A DNA stretch of 64,000 bases from Neobacillus cucumis (GTDB lineage: Bacteria; Bacillota; Bacilli; Bacillales; Cytobacillaceae): assembly GCF_002860255.1 (NCBI RefSeq), contig NZ_PGVE01000004.1, positions 17,822 to 81,821 on the forward strand, read 5' to 3'. The notes beneath the pieces were generated by a model, which worked only from the letters and a program-made list of their open reading frames with translations, was not told the origin of the DNA and made no database searches. How positions within the stretch are numbered: position 1 is the first letter of the stretch; each line of letters opens with the position of its first letter. Made by a program: the position numbers and the translations under genes. Positions 25,279 to 36,877 of this stretch are shown in pieces.

Positions 25279-25641
25279 ATGATTACGAAGCAAGATAAGA
25301 ACGCTACTCGCAAGAAAAGACATGCTCGTGTTCGTGCGAAACTTAGCGGTACTTCATCTCGTCCACGTCTAAATGTGTTCCGTTCAAATCAACACATTTA
25401 TGCACAAGTTATCGATGACATGAATGGTGTCACTTTAGCAAGTGCTTCTACTATAGAAAAAGATTTCGGTCTTGAATCTACTGGAAACGTTGAAGCTGCT
25501 AAAAAGGTCGGAGAATTAGTCGCTAAACGTGCGGTTGAAAAAGGTATCACTGCTGTTGTATTTGACCGTGGGGGATACCTATATCACGGACGTGTGCAAG
25601 CATTAGCTGATGCTGCTCGTGAGAACGGCTTACAATTTTAA
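25279..25641 (+). CDS. rplR: Ribosomal protein L18
   Basis: A 120-residue 5S rRNA-binding protein. The [20 protein letters not shown] core and the [23 protein letters not shown]-terminal part are typical. AAAGGAG lies before the ATG. Confidence 0.97.
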   Translation: MITKQDKNATRKKRHARVRAKLSGTSSRPRLNVFRSNQHIYAQVIDDMNGVTLASASTIEKDFGLESTGNVEAAKKVGELVAKRAVEKGITAVVFDRGGYLYHGRVQALADAARENGLQF

Positions 25642-25644
25642 TAG

Positions 25645-26166
<522 letters not shown>

Positions 26167-26179
26167 GGGGGGAATTCAA

Positions 26180-26362
26180 ATGGCGAACAAACTATTAGTT
26201 ACCCTTAGCCGCAGCGTAATTGGTCGCCCTGAAGACCAACGTGCAACAGTAACAGCATTAGGATTACGTAAAGTGAATCAAACAGTTGAGCATCAAGATA
26301 ATGCTGCTATTCGCGGTATGATCAATAAAGTTGCTCACCTTGTAACAGTAAAAGAACAATAA
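26180..26362 (+). CDS. rpmD: Ribosomal protein L30
   Basis: A 60-residue 50S protein. [19 protein letters not shown] followed by [19 protein letters not shown] identifies it. GGGGGG lies before the ATG, and it is placed between rpsE and rplO as usual. Confidence 0.96.
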   Translation: MANKLLVTLSRSVIGRPEDQRATVTALGLRKVNQTVEHQDNAAIRGMINKVAHLVTVKEQ

Positions 26363-26394
26363 TTAGTTGTTTTCTTTCATAAGGAGGTGCCAAT

Positions 26395-26835
26395 ATGAAA
26401 CTTCATGAATTAAAACCTGCAGAAGGTTCACGTCACGAACGTAAGCGTCTAGGCCGCGGTATCGGTTCTGGTCAAGGTAAAACAGCAGGTAAAGGTCATA
26501 AAGGTCAAAATGCTCGTTCTGGCGGCGGTGTACGCGTTGGATTCGAGGGTGGTCAAACACCTTTATATCGTCGTTTACCAAAACGTGGTTTTACTAATAT
26601 CAGCCGTAAAGAATATGCAGTTGTTAACCTTGATGCTTTAAATCGCTTTGAAGAAGGTACAGAAGTTACTCCAGAACTTCTTATCGAAACAGGCGTAGTA
26701 AGTAACGAAAAAGCAGGGATCAAAATTCTTGCTAAAGGGAACGTAGAGAAAAAGTTGACTGTTAAAGCTCACAAATTCTCCTCTGCTGCTAAGGAAGCGA
26801 TCGAAGCTGCTGGTGGAACTACTGAGGTGATCTAA
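26395..26835 (+). CDS. rplO: Ribosomal protein L15
   Basis: A 146-residue late-assembly protein. The basic Gly-rich N-terminus ([18 protein letters not shown]) is typical. AAGGAGGTG precedes the ATG. The last base of its stop codon is the first base of the secY start. Confidence 0.97.
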   Translation: MKLHELKPAEGSRHERKRLGRGIGSGQGKTAGKGHKGQNARSGGGVRVGFEGGQTPLYRRLPKRGFTNISRKEYAVVNLDALNRFEEGTEVTPELLIETGVVSNEKAGIKILAKGNVEKKLTVKAHKFSSAAKEAIEAAGGTTEVI

Positions 26836-28130
26836 TGTTCCAGACTATCTCCAATTTTATGCGCGTGGGTGAGATAAGACGTAAAATCATTTTCACCCTT
26901 TTAATGTTAGTCGTTTTTCGACTAGGTACATTTATTCCTGTACCGAACGTAAATGCTGAAGTTCTTGCTAATCAAGATAAGCTAAGTGTTTTCGGTATCC
27001 TTAATACCTTCGGAGGTGGAGCATTAAAACAATTCTCCATCTTTGCAATGGGTATTATGCCTTACATTACTGCATCGATTATCATTCAGCTTTTACAAAT
27101 GGATGTTGTTCCAAAGTTTACGGAATGGTCCAAGCAAGGTGAAGCAGGCCGTCGCAAGATTGCCCAATTTACCCGATACTTTACTGTTGTGCTTGGATTT
27201 ATCCAAGCATTAGGTATGTCCTATGGTTTTAACAACCTAGCCAGCGGTCAATTGATTGAGAACCCTGGTATTGGCACTTATCTTCTTATTGCAGTTACGC
27301 TAACAGCGGGTACTTCATTTTTGATGTGGCTGGGCGAGCAAATTACTGAAAAAGGTGTAGGAAATGGTATTTCTATTATCATCTTTGCGGGGATTGCAGC
27401 TGGTATCCCAAACACAGTTAATCAAATTTATGTACAGCAATTTGAGAATGCAGGTGAAGCACTATTCCTACGTATTGTTACAGTACTAGTAATTGTACTT
27501 GCAGTAATTGCGATCGTAGTTGGAGTTATCTTCATACAGCAAGCCAATCGTAAAATTCCAATTCAATATGCTAAGCGCATGGTTACGGGACGTAATCCTG
27601 TTGGCGGACAGTCCACTCATATGCCGTTAAAAGTTAACGCTGCGGGTGTAATCCCTGTTATCTTTGCGGTGTCCTTTATTGTAACGCCAAGAACGATTGC
27701 TTCATTTTTTCCTACAAATGACGTAACTCTCTGGATTACAAAATATCTCGATTACACGCATCCTATTGGGATGACGCTATATGCAATCTTAATTATCGCG
27801 TTCACTTATTTCTATGCTTTCATTCAAGTTAACCCTGAACAAGCAGCGGAAAACTTACAAAAGCAAAGCGGCTATATTCCTGGCATTCGTCCAGGTAAAA
27901 GCACACAGGAATACTTAACTCGCGTCCTATACCGTTTAACATTTGTGGGTGCCATTTTCTTAACCATTATTGCGATACTTCCTACTATTTTTATAAAATT
28001 AGCGAACCTACCGCAATCTGCTCAAATTGGTGGAACTAGTTTGTTGATCGTTGTCGGCGTTGCGCTTGATACGTATAAACAGCTTGAGGCACAGCTTGTT
28101 AAACGTCATTATAAAGGCTTTATAAAATAA
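26835..28130 (+). CDS. secY: Preprotein translocase subunit SecY
   Basis: A 431-residue channel protein with ten predicted membrane spans. PYITASIIIQLLQMD in the second span and the cytoplasmic loop with RVLYRLTFVGAIFL near the end are characteristic. TAATG overlap with rplO implies translational coupling. A hairpin without T-run (28133-28162) lies between secY and adk. Confidence 0.97.
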   Translation: MFQTISNFMRVGEIRRKIIFTLLMLVVFRLGTFIPVPNVNAEVLANQDKLSVFGILNTFGGGALKQFSIFAMGIMPYITASIIIQLLQMDVVPKFTEWSKQGEAGRRKIAQFTRYFTVVLGFIQALGMSYGFNNLASGQLIENPGIGTYLLIAVTLTAGTSFLMWLGEQITEKGVGNGISIIIFAGIAAGIPNTVNQIYVQQFENAGEALFLRIVTVLVIVLAVIAIVVGVIFIQQANRKIPIQYAKRMVTGRNPVGGQSTHMPLKVNAAGVIPVIFAVSFIVTPRTIASFFPTNDVTLWITKYLDYTHPIGMTLYAILIIAFTYFYAFIQVNPEQAAENLQKQSGYIPGIRPGKSTQEYLTRVLYRLTFVGAIFLTIIAILPTIFIKLANLPQSAQIGGTSLLIVVGVALDTYKQLEAQLVKRHYKGFIK

Positions 28131-28158
28131 AAGGTTTTAGGGCCCTTTTGGTCCCTGA

Positions 28159-28839
<681 letters not shown>

Positions 28840-29115
28840 TGGTCATTGGTACAACCGTGCGAGCGACTCTCGACAACTCTTCAAGAAGTTTCAGAAGTAT
28901 GTGCTAGAAAATTGCTTTTCTATAATACTGAGTATGTAGAACCGAGAGTTGGGCAAGACTTACATGAGGAATTACTTATTCTGCTTATGTAGAAAAAACT
29001 TGCGGACAGATGACGAACAATATGGTAATATTAAAAGGTTGCTATTGTTGTACGATTAAAAGGTTTGCATTACATTTTCGAACACTATTTTTGAAATTAG
29101 AAGGGAGACGAGACA
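28840..29115. other. Gene-free gap where map is expected
   Basis: No open reading frame resembling methionine aminopeptidase or the small KOW protein normally found between adk and infA can be read here. A 22-codon ATG frame opens at 28839 but looks random. ACTCTCG near 28867 can pair with CGAGAGT near 28943. A TATAAT at 28921-28926 has no good -35. Confidence 0.6.
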
Positions 29116-29489
<374 letters not shown>

Positions 29490-29510
29490 TTTTAAGGAGG
29501 TGCGCTCATT

Positions 29511-29876
29511 ATGGCACGTATTGCTGGTGTAGATATTCCACGTGAAAAGCGTGTAGTTATCTCTTTGACTTACATTTATGGTATTGGTAAAGCCACTGCA
29601 CAAAAAGTATTAGCTGAAGCTGGTGTTTCTGAAAATACTCGTGTACGTGATTTAACTGAAGACGAATTAAACAAAATCCGTGACATCATCGACAAATTAA
29701 AAGTCGAGGGTGATCTTCGCCGTGAAATTTCTCTTAACATTAAGCGTTTAATGGAAATCGGCTGCTACCGCGGATTACGTCACCGTCGTGGTTTACCGGT
29801 TCGTGGACAAAATACGAAAAACAACGCTCGTACACGCAAAGGTCCTCGTAAGACTGTTGCGAACAAGAAGAAGTAA
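29511..29876 (+). CDS. rpsM: Ribosomal protein S13
   Basis: A 121-residue protein of the 30S head, which contacts P-site tRNA with its basic tail and forms a bridge to L5. [14 protein letters not shown] and the [15 protein letters not shown] segment are typical. AAGGAGGTG precedes the ATG. Confidence 0.98.
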   Translation: MARIAGVDIPREKRVVISLTYIYGIGKATAQKVLAEAGVSENTRVRDLTEDELNKIRDIIDKLKVEGDLRREISLNIKRLMEIGCYRGLRHRRGLPVRGQNTKNNARTRKGPRKTVANKKK

Positions 29877-29898
29877 TCGGCAAAGGAGGTTAATTTAA

Positions 29899-30288
<390 letters not shown>

Positions 30289-30461
30289 TTTTTCTGTATA
30301 GAATTTGTATCATGTGTCTATAATGGGATATGATATTAATTATTTGCACTAATACAGAAGATTTATTCCAGTTGTTGTGCACAAAACGGGAACGTATACA
30401 TGGGGGAATTTCAGTTAGGAATACCTAATGAAGTTTCGACGTTTTGAAGGAGGGTTATTTG

Positions 30462-31406
30462 ATGATCGAAATAGAAAAACCAAAAATCGAAACGATTGAG
30501 ATCAACGATGATGCCAAGTACGGAAAGTTCGTCGTAGAGCCACTTGAGCGTGGATATGGTACCACTTTGGGTAACTCCTTACGTCGTATCCTATTATCTT
30601 CACTCCCAGGTGCCGCTGTTACATCGATTCAAATCGATGGGGTACTTCATGAGTTCTCAACAATTGAAGGCGTCGTAGAGGATGTAACATCCATCATTTT
30701 AAACATTAAAAAATTAGCGTTAAAAATCTACTCTGACGAAGAGAAAACTCTTGAGATTGATGTGCAGGGTGAAGGACCTGTCAAGGCAAGCAATATTACG
30801 CATGATAGTGATGTTGAGATTTTAAATCCAGACCTTCATATTGCTACATTAGCTGCAAATGGACATCTTCGCATGCGTTTAACGGCTAAACGCGGTCGTG
30901 GATACACTCCGGCTGAACAGAACAAAAGAGAAGATCAACCGATCGGTGTTATTCCAATTGATTCAATTTATACGCCTGTTGCTCGTGTGTCATATCAGGT
31001 AGAAAACACTCGTGTAGGTCAATTATCAAATTATGATAAGCTAACGCTTGATGTTTGGACAGATGGAAGCACTGGGCCAAAAGAAGCGATTGCTCTTGGT
31101 TCGAAAATTTTGACCGAGCATTTGAATATATTCGTAGGTTTAACCGACGAAGCTCAAAATGCTGAAATTATGATTGAAAAAGAAGAAGATCAAAAAGAAA
31201 AAGTTCTTGAAATGACTATTGAAGAACTAGACCTTTCTGTTCGTTCTTATAACTGCTTAAAACGTGCTGGAATCAACACTGTTCAGGAATTAGCTAATAA
31301 GACTGAAGAAGATATGATGAAAGTTCGTAACTTAGGCCGTAAATCACTTGAAGAAGTGAAGGCAAAACTAGAAGAGCTTGGATTAGGCTTACGTAAAGAC
31401 GACTAG
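30462..31406 (+). CDS. rpoA: RNA polymerase alpha subunit
   Basis: A 314-residue subunit that dimerises to nucleate core assembly. The N-terminal domain has [18 protein letters not shown]; the C-terminal domain (from about residue 245) has the helix-hairpin-helix that binds UP elements and activators. ATG 30462 follows GAAGGAGGG. A TTG at 30444 would be inside the binding site and is rejected. Confidence 0.98.
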   Translation: MIEIEKPKIETIEINDDAKYGKFVVEPLERGYGTTLGNSLRRILLSSLPGAAVTSIQIDGVLHEFSTIEGVVEDVTSIILNIKKLALKIYSDEEKTLEIDVQGEGPVKASNITHDSDVEILNPDLHIATLAANGHLRMRLTAKRGRGYTPAEQNKREDQPIGVIPIDSIYTPVARVSYQVENTRVGQLSNYDKLTLDVWTDGSTGPKEAIALGSKILTEHLNIFVGLTDEAQNAEIMIEKEEDQKEKVLEMTIEELDLSVRSYNCLKRAGINTVQELANKTEEDMMKVRNLGRKSLEEVKAKLEELGLGLRKDD

Positions 31407-31461
31407 TCGAGAGTAAAAGCTGATATCCGTTTTATGACTTCAACAAAGGAGGGAACCCTTC

Positions 31462-31824
31462 ATGGCATACAGAAAGTTAGGACGCACAAGCGCACAGCGT
31501 AAAGCTATGCTACGTGATTTAACTACAGATTTAATTATCAACGAGCGCATCGAAACAACAGAAACTCGTGCGAAAGAAATTCGTTCAACTGTTGAAAAAA
31601 TGATCACACTTGGTAAACGCGGAGATCTACATGCTCGCCGTCAAGCTGCTTCTTACGTTCGTCACGAAGTAGCAAATGCTGAAAATGGTCAAGATGCAGT
31701 TCAAAAACTTTTCGCTGATATCGCTCCACGTTACCAAGAGCGTCAAGGTGGATACACTCGTATTATGAAACTTGGACCTCGCCGCGGTGACGGTGCGCCA
31801 ATGGTTATTATCGAGTTAGTTTAA
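31462..31824 (+). CDS. rplQ: Ribosomal protein L17
   Basis: A 120-residue protein at the tunnel exit. [20 protein letters not shown] is the family start. AAAGGAGGG precedes the ATG. It closes the alpha operon and is followed by a terminator. Confidence 0.98.
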   Translation: MAYRKLGRTSAQRKAMLRDLTTDLIINERIETTETRAKEIRSTVEKMITLGKRGDLHARRQAASYVRHEVANAENGQDAVQKLFADIAPRYQERQGGYTRIMKLGPRRGDGAPMVIIELV

Positions 31825-31842
31825 TACACTTTAACAGACAAC

Positions 31843-31888
31843 AAGGGCGCTGGACAGTTTAAAATCAAACTTGTTCTTTGCCCTTTTT
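31843..31888 (+). terminator. Terminator after rplQ
   Basis: AAGGGC (31843-31848) pairs with GCCCTT (31880-31885), enclosing an inner AGTTT/AAACT pairing, with a T-run to 31888. Confidence 0.75.
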
Positions 31889-31911
31889 CTGTAAAGGAAA
31901 TTTTAATAGTA

Positions 31912-31941
31912 TTGCGACACAAGCCAAACGAGTGTTATGAT
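31912..31941 (+). promoter_or_regulatory. Promoter for the ecfA1 leader
   Basis: TTGCGA (31912-31917), an 18-base spacer and TATGAT (31936-31941). It lies downstream of the rplQ terminator and so gives the transporter genes their own promoter. Confidence 0.65.
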
Positions 31942-31949
31942 GAGCGTGA

Positions 31950-32127
31950 CCTCAATCTATTGGGGCCAAAAGGTTATATTCTAATTCTTTGAATGAAAAC
32001 GTTTAAGGATATGTGTTTTCTTCTTCACGTCTCGTCTAGCTCATGCACCTCCTCCCATTTCTTTTTAGAAATCCCTTTATCTGCAGTTGAATAAGTACTG
32101 CTTAGGGACGAGGTGCGGGCTTTTTTT
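31950..32127 (+). promoter_or_regulatory. Leader RNA with terminator upstream of ecfA1
   Basis: The gap 31825-32187 holds a promoter and a leader of about 180 bases that ends in an intrinsic terminator 60 bases before ecfA1. GCACCTC (32045-32051) and TCCC (32053-32056) pair with GAGGTGC (32110-32116) and GGGA (32105-32108), then seven T at 32121-32127. The layout is that of an attenuator; no known riboswitch class was recognised. Confidence 0.6.
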
Positions 32128-32187
32128 GTTATATATTAATGAATGAGAACACGAGCAGAGTATAGTCTAGCTAGGGAGAATTGTGCG

Positions 32188-33027
32188 ATGAAAAAGTCAA
32201 TTGTATCTCTTAAGGGAATTTCTTTTCAATATGATACACAGGAACGCTATGCCCTGAAAAATGTGAGCTTTGATATCTATGAAGGTGAATGGCTCGCTAT
32301 TGTCGGGCATAATGGCTCTGGTAAATCAACTATGGCAAAATTATTAAACGGTCTTCAGTTTCCCCAAGAAGGCGAAATCCTTATTGATAACTTAAAGCTG
32401 ACGGAAGAAACGATTTGGGACATTCGAAAAAGAATTGGAATGGTTTTTCAAAATCCTGATAACCAATTTGTGGGAACGACGGTACAGGATGATGTGGCTT
32501 TTGGTTTAGAAAATAATGGGGTACCTCGTGAAGAAATGGTGCAGCGTGTGGAGGATTCATTGAAAAAAGTAAAGATGGATCAATTTCTATATCAAGAGCC
32601 ACACCATCTATCAGGTGGACAGAAGCAACGCGTAGCCATTGCTGGTGTTTTAGCGTTAAGGCCGTCAATTATAATTCTCGATGAAGCAACCTCTATGCTG
32701 GATCCTAGAGGGCGTGAGGAAGTATTGGAGACAGTTCGTTTGTTAAAACAAGAGAAGTCCTTAACCGTTATCTCCATTACCCATGACCTTGACGAGGCAG
32801 CTAAAGCTGACCGAATTATTGTAATGAATCGTGGAGAAGTATTTCGTGAGGGCACACCAGAAGAGATTTTTGCCATGGATGAACAATTGATTGAATTAGG
32901 ATTAGACATTCCTTTCTCAGTTAAAATGAGTAAGGCATTTCGTCAGCATGGATTGAAACTATCAAAGTATTATTTATCGGAAGAAGAGTTGGTGACAGAG
33001 TTATGGACATCTCGCTTCAGCATGTAG
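32188..33027 (+). CDS. ecfA1: ECF transporter ATPase A1
   Basis: A 279-residue ABC ATPase that powers uptake of vitamins or metal ions with EcfA2, EcfT and a separate substrate-binding S protein. Walker [10 protein letters not shown], signature [13 protein letters not shown] and Walker [14 protein letters not shown] are present. ATG 32188 follows AGGGAG; an ATG at 32143 lies in frame but has no binding site. It overlaps ecfA2 by 25 bases. Confidence 0.95.
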   Translation: MKKSIVSLKGISFQYDTQERYALKNVSFDIYEGEWLAIVGHNGSGKSTMAKLLNGLQFPQEGEILIDNLKLTEETIWDIRKRIGMVFQNPDNQFVGTTVQDDVAFGLENNGVPREEMVQRVEDSLKKVKMDQFLYQEPHHLSGGQKQRVAIAGVLALRPSIIILDEATSMLDPRGREEVLETVRLLKQEKSLTVISITHDLDEAAKADRIIVMNRGEVFREGTPEEIFAMDEQLIELGLDIPFSVKMSKAFRQHGLKLSKYYLSEEELVTELWTSRFSM

Positions 33028-33869
33028 ATTACCGATATCAAGCAAATACACCTTTTGAGCGGCTGGCCATTGAAGATGTCTCCATTGAAATTCCAGCAGG
33101 CACCTATTTGGCCATTATTGGTCATACTGGTTCGGGGAAATCAACAGTCTTGCAGCACTTAAATGCACTCCTGCAGCCCTCCAATGGGAAGGTGAAAATC
33201 GGTCAGCATGAAATTATAGCAGGGCAAAAAAATAAACAGTTAAAACCTGTCCGACAAAAGGTAGGGATAGTGTTTCAATTCCCAGAGCATCAATTATTTG
33301 AGGAAACTGTTGAAAAGGATATTATTTTTGGCCCAATGAATTTTGGTGTCTCCGAAACGGAGGCTAAGGAGAGGGCAAGACGTGCCTTAAAACAAGTCGG
33401 CCTTACAGAAGATATCTTAGAAAAATCGCCATTTGATCTATCAGGCGGGCAAATGAGGCGTGTGGCTATTGCGGGTGTACTCGCAATGGAACCTGAGGTC
33501 ATCGTCCTAGACGAGCCTACGGCAGGTTTAGATCCGAGAGGCCGTAAAGAAATTATGGATATGTTTTATGCACTCCATAAGGAAAGAAAACTCTCTACCA
33601 TCCTAGTTACTCATAGTATGGAAGATGCTGCAAGGTATGCCGACCAAATTGTGATCATGCAGCAAGGGAAAGTGGCGAAAAAAGGGACTCCTGAGGAAAT
33701 CTTCTCTTCAACGGATGAGCTATTGAAAATGGGGCTAGATGTACCGGAAGTAGTTCGTTTTCAGTTAAAGCTAGAAGAGCAAGGCATAAAGCTAGATAAA
33801 ATTTATCTCACGATTGACGAATTAACGTCAGAGGTTACTGAGGTATTAAGCAGGGGTGTCCGCTCATGA
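33003..33869 (+). CDS. ecfA2: ECF transporter ATPase A2
   Basis: A 288-residue second ABC ATPase of the energy-coupling factor module. Walker [10 protein letters not shown], signature [13 protein letters not shown], Walker [14 protein letters not shown]. Overlaps with ecfA1 (25 bases) and ecfT (4 bases) indicate one coupled operon. No S-component gene is adjacent, so the module is probably shared among several substrates, as in the group II ECF family. Confidence 0.95.
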   Translation: MDISLQHVDYRYQANTPFERLAIEDVSIEIPAGTYLAIIGHTGSGKSTVLQHLNALLQPSNGKVKIGQHEIIAGQKNKQLKPVRQKVGIVFQFPEHQLFEETVEKDIIFGPMNFGVSETEAKERARRALKQVGLTEDILEKSPFDLSGGQMRRVAIAGVLAMEPEVIVLDEPTAGLDPRGRKEIMDMFYALHKERKLSTILVTHSMEDAARYADQIVIMQQGKVAKKGTPEEIFSSTDELLKMGLDVPEVVRFQLKLEEQGIKLDKIYLTIDELTSEVTEVLSRGVRS

Positions 33870-34663
33870 TGGAAAAAATGATTTTTGGCCGTTATGTCCC
33901 TGCGGATTCAACTGTTCACAAAATGGACCCTCGCTCAAAACTGGTCATTATCTTTTTATTTGTTTGTATTATCTTTTTGGCTAATAACTGGATTACCTAT
34001 GCACTTATTGGTATTTATACTTTCTATATGCTTGGTATGTCAAAGATTCCTGCCCGTTTTTTATACGGTGGGCTCAAACCGGTAATATGGCTTGTTTTAT
34101 TTACTTTAATCCTGCAGTTATTTTTTACTAAGCAAGGGGACCTTCTATTTAAATTTGGACCTGTAGAGATATATGAAGAAGGAGTTAGACAAGGGATCTT
34201 TATTTCCCTCAGATTCTTCTTCTTAATTCTTATGACATCTTTATTGACACTAACGACAAGTCCGATTGAAATCACAGATGGTATGGAAACTCTTTTAAAT
34301 CCATTAAAGAAGATCCGGTTTCCAGTACATGAGATGGCGTTAATGATGTCTATCTCTTTACGTTTTATCCCTACGCTGATGCAGGAAACGGACAAGATTA
34401 TGAAAGCACAAATTGCTCGAGGTGTTGAGTTTGACAGCGGACCGTTAAAGGAGCGGATGAAAGCGGTAATTCCGCTTTTGATTCCTTTGTTTGTCAGCGC
34501 CTTTAAACGTGCAGAGGAGCTTGCTATAGCCATGGAGGCACGGGGCTACCGCGGCGGTGAGGGAAGGACAAAATACCGTCAGCTCAGCTGGGGAACAGTG
34601 GATACAATCCAAATCCTTTTATTAGCTGTGTTAACTATTTTACTAATCCTATTACGGTCATAA
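33866..34663 (+). CDS. ecfT: ECF transporter transmembrane subunit T
   Basis: A 265-residue membrane protein with about five or six spans. Two cytoplasmic coupling motifs, QIARGVEFD and MEARGYRGG, contain the Ala-Arg-Gly triplets that contact the ATPases. It starts with an ATGATGG overlap with ecfA2 and is followed closely by truA. Confidence 0.94.
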   Translation: MMEKMIFGRYVPADSTVHKMDPRSKLVIIFLFVCIIFLANNWITYALIGIYTFYMLGMSKIPARFLYGGLKPVIWLVLFTLILQLFFTKQGDLLFKFGPVEIYEEGVRQGIFISLRFFFLILMTSLLTLTTSPIEITDGMETLLNPLKKIRFPVHEMALMMSISLRFIPTLMQETDKIMKAQIARGVEFDSGPLKERMKAVIPLLIPLFVSAFKRAEELAIAMEARGYRGGEGRTKYRQLSWGTVDTIQILLLAVLTILLILLRS

Positions 34664-34672
34664 TGGAGCGAA

Positions 34673-35416
34673 ATGATGCAAAGGTATAAGTCGATTATTT
34701 CTTATGATGGATCAGGGTTTTCCGGTTACCAAGTTCAGCCAAATAAACGTACCGTTCAATCCGAACTGGAAGCAGTCTTAGCTAAGATGCATAAAGGGAA
34801 GCCTATTAAAGTTTCTGCATCTGGAAGAACTGATGCAGGAGTCCATGCAAAAGGGCAGGTCATTCATTTTGATTCACCCCTTCCGATTTCAGAGGAAAAA
34901 TGGGAAATAGCCCTTAATTCACTGCTGCCGGTGGATATATCTGTCCTTTCAGTTATAAAAGTAGATTCGTCGTTTCATGCTAGATTTGATGCGAGAGGAA
35001 AAGAATATCACTATGTCCTGCAGCTTTCGAAGAAAAGGGATCCCTTTCAGCGGCATTTTGCTTATCAATATCCCTACTCATTAAATTTAGAGGCTATGAT
35101 GCAAGCGAGTCGTCATTTCATTGGGACCCATGATTTTACGAGTTTTTGCTCTGCAAAGACGGAGGTTGAGGATAGAATTCGCACCATTGAGACGATTGAT
35201 TTTTTCCTTGATGGGGATTTTCTGACGCTTCGTTTTGTGGGTAATGGGTTTTTATATAACATGGTTCGCATTCTGACAGGTACTTTAATAGAAGTTGGTA
35301 CTGGAAAACGAAAGCCGGAACAAATGGTGGATATTTTGGGAGAAAAGGATCGCCGTGTTGCCGGTAAGACCGCTCCATCTCAAGGTCTATATCTTTGGAA
35401 AGTATTTTATGATTAA
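34673..35416 (+). CDS. truA: tRNA pseudouridine(38-40) synthase TruA
   Basis: A 247-residue enzyme that isomerises uridines in the anticodon stem-loop. The catalytic Asp lies in SGRTDAGVHAKGQV. Adjacent ATG codons at 34673 and 34676 are both possible starts; GGAG lies upstream. It is nine bases after ecfT and probably co-transcribed. Confidence 0.95.
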   Translation: MMQRYKSIISYDGSGFSGYQVQPNKRTVQSELEAVLAKMHKGKPIKVSASGRTDAGVHAKGQVIHFDSPLPISEEKWEIALNSLLPVDISVLSVIKVDSSFHARFDARGKEYHYVLQLSKKRDPFQRHFAYQYPYSLNLEAMMQASRHFIGTHDFTSFCSAKTEVEDRIRTIETIDFFLDGDFLTLRFVGNGFLYNMVRILTGTLIEVGTGKRKPEQMVDILGEKDRRVAGKTAPSQGLYLWKVFYD

Positions 35417-35452
35417 AATTTCTAAAACAACCTAACCTGGTGTAACATTTTC

Positions 35453-35481
35453 TTGACATTTAGACCTGTAGTATTTATTAT
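35453..35481 (+). promoter_or_regulatory. Sigma-A promoter for rplM-rpsI
   Basis: TTGACA (35453-35458), 17 bases and TATTAT (35476-35481). Confidence 0.82.
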
Positions 35482-35489
35482 ATTAAATG

Positions 35490-35660
35490 TGCGTGTTTTT
35501 AATCCCACGATAAAGCCCCGGAAAGTCTTCATCGTGATTGAAAATATATGATTTGAAAAATTACTGCACGAGGGCATTAGATGTTTATTCCCGGAACAGA
35601 ATAGAACGCTGATAGCTTTAAAAGTGCGAAAATAATAATCTTTAATGGATTTAATAGGAG
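35490..35660 (+). ncRNA. L13 leader RNA
   Basis: The untranslated leader of rplM includes a hairpin (CACGAT near 35507 with ATCGTG near 35530) and further paired segments up to the binding site. Position and form match the L13 leader of Bacillus, thought to mediate autoregulation by L13. Assigned by context, not by covariance search. Confidence 0.65.
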
Positions 35661-35668
35661 GGAAACTC

Positions 35669-36106
35669 ATGCGTTCAACGTTTATGGCAAATGCCAACAA
35701 TATCGAGCGTAAATGGTATGTGATTGATGCAGAAGGCAAAACTCTTGGTCGTCTTGCTTCTGAAGTAGCTTCAATCTTACGCGGTAAAAACAAACCAACT
35801 TTTACACCACATGTTGACACTGGTGATAATGTAATTATCCTTAATGCTTCTAAAGTAGAACTAACTGGTAAGAAATTAACTGACAAGATCTACTACCGTC
35901 ACACAATGCACCCAGGTGGTTTGAAAACTAGAACTGCTCTTGAAATGCGTACAAACTACGCTGAGAAAATGATCGAGCTTGCTGTTAAAGGCATGCTTCC
36001 AAAGAATTCTCTTGGTCGTCAAATGTTCAAAAAATTACACGTGTATGCTGGCAGTGAGCATCCACACCAAGCACAAAAACCTGAAGTTTACGAACTTCGC
36101 GGTTAA
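35669..36106 (+). CDS. rplM: Ribosomal protein L13
   Basis: A 145-residue early-assembly protein of the 50S subunit. [20 protein letters not shown] and [13 protein letters not shown] are typical. ATG 35669 follows AGGAGGG; a reading from 35645 is rejected for lack of a binding site. It is followed by rpsI after 22 bases. Confidence 0.97.
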   Translation: MRSTFMANANNIERKWYVIDAEGKTLGRLASEVASILRGKNKPTFTPHVDTGDNVIILNASKVELTGKKLTDKIYYRHTMHPGGLKTRTALEMRTNYAEKMIELAVKGMLPKNSLGRQMFKKLHVYAGSEHPHQAQKPEVYELRG

Positions 36107-36128
36107 TTAAGAGGGAGGGACAAAAACT

Positions 36129-36521
36129 ATGGCACAAGTTCAATATATCGGTACTGGTCGCCGTAAGAGCTCTGTCGCACGTGTGCGCTTAGTTCCTGGC
36201 ACAGGTAAAATTGTAGTTAATGGTCGTGAAATCGAAGATTATATCCCATTCGAAGCATTACGTGTTGTTGTAAGACAACCACTAGTTGCAACTGAAACAG
36301 TTGGCAGCTATGATGTTCTTGTAAACGTAAGCGGCGGTGGATACACTGGTCAAGCTGGCGCAATCCGCCACGGTATTGCCCGTGCATTACTTCAAGCTGA
36401 TCCAGAATTCCGTCCAACATTAAAGCGCGCAGGTTTATTAACTCGTGATGCACGTATGAAAGAGCGTAAGAAATACGGTCTTAAAGGTGCTCGTCGTGCG
36501 CCTCAGTTCTCAAAACGTTAA
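36129..36521 (+). CDS. rpsI: Ribosomal protein S9
   Basis: A 130-residue 30S protein whose C-terminal tail ([11 protein letters not shown]) reaches the P-site t[22 protein letters not shown] is the family start. GGGAGGG lies before the ATG. It is the last conserved gene before the accessory region. Confidence 0.98.
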   Translation: MAQVQYIGTGRRKSSVARVRLVPGTGKIVVNGREIEDYIPFEALRVVVRQPLVATETVGSYDVLVNVSGGGYTGQAGAIRHGIARALLQADPEFRPTLKRAGLLTRDARMKERKKYGLKGARRAPQFSKR

Positions 36522-36533
36522 TTTTGGCGTTTC

Positions 36534-36569
36534 AAAGACTCTCAGTCATTTTGGCTGGGGGTCTTTTTT
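36534..36569 (+). terminator. Terminator after rpsI
   Basis: AGAC...CAG (36536-36545) pairs with CTG...GTCT (36555-36564), followed by six T. It closes the conserved ribosomal region. Confidence 0.85.
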
Positions 36570-36874
36570 ATGCTTAAAATGAGTAATTGATCGTACAACA
36601 GTACAATTAAACTTTTGATTAAAGAACTATTTGTTCATTAAGGGGATTGGTCATCATTTATGAGATAAAGTTGAATTCATCGAAAACTAATCACTAGCAT
36701 TTTTAAAAGTGGAAGGAAAAATTAGTTGCTATTTGCATAATTTTTGTGCTTTGGGTAATTATACCATTGTTCTTATAAAAATTAGAATCCTTAAGGAGGT
36801 TTAAAGACTCTAAGTGGAATAATTTATCATCAAAAATTCAATTTATTATTTCATAATGTCAGGAGGGTATTTCC
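36570..36874. other. Gene-free gap before the quinoprotein gene
   Basis: An A/T-rich stretch. TTGCAT (36733-36738) and TAATTA (36756-36761) at 17 bases may be a weak promoter. AAGGAGG at 36793-36799 resembles a ribosome binding site but no open frame follows it. Nothing else was recognised. Confidence 0.4.
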
Positions 36875-36877
36875 GTG

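Noticed and set aside
32143..32187. Longer ecfA1 start at ATG 32143
   Set aside because: No ribosome binding site, and the extra residues do not fit the family; ATG 32188 has AGGGAG.
36793..36799. AAGGAGG in the gap before the quinoprotein gene as a sign of a small gene
   Set aside because: No start codon with an open frame follows at the right distance.
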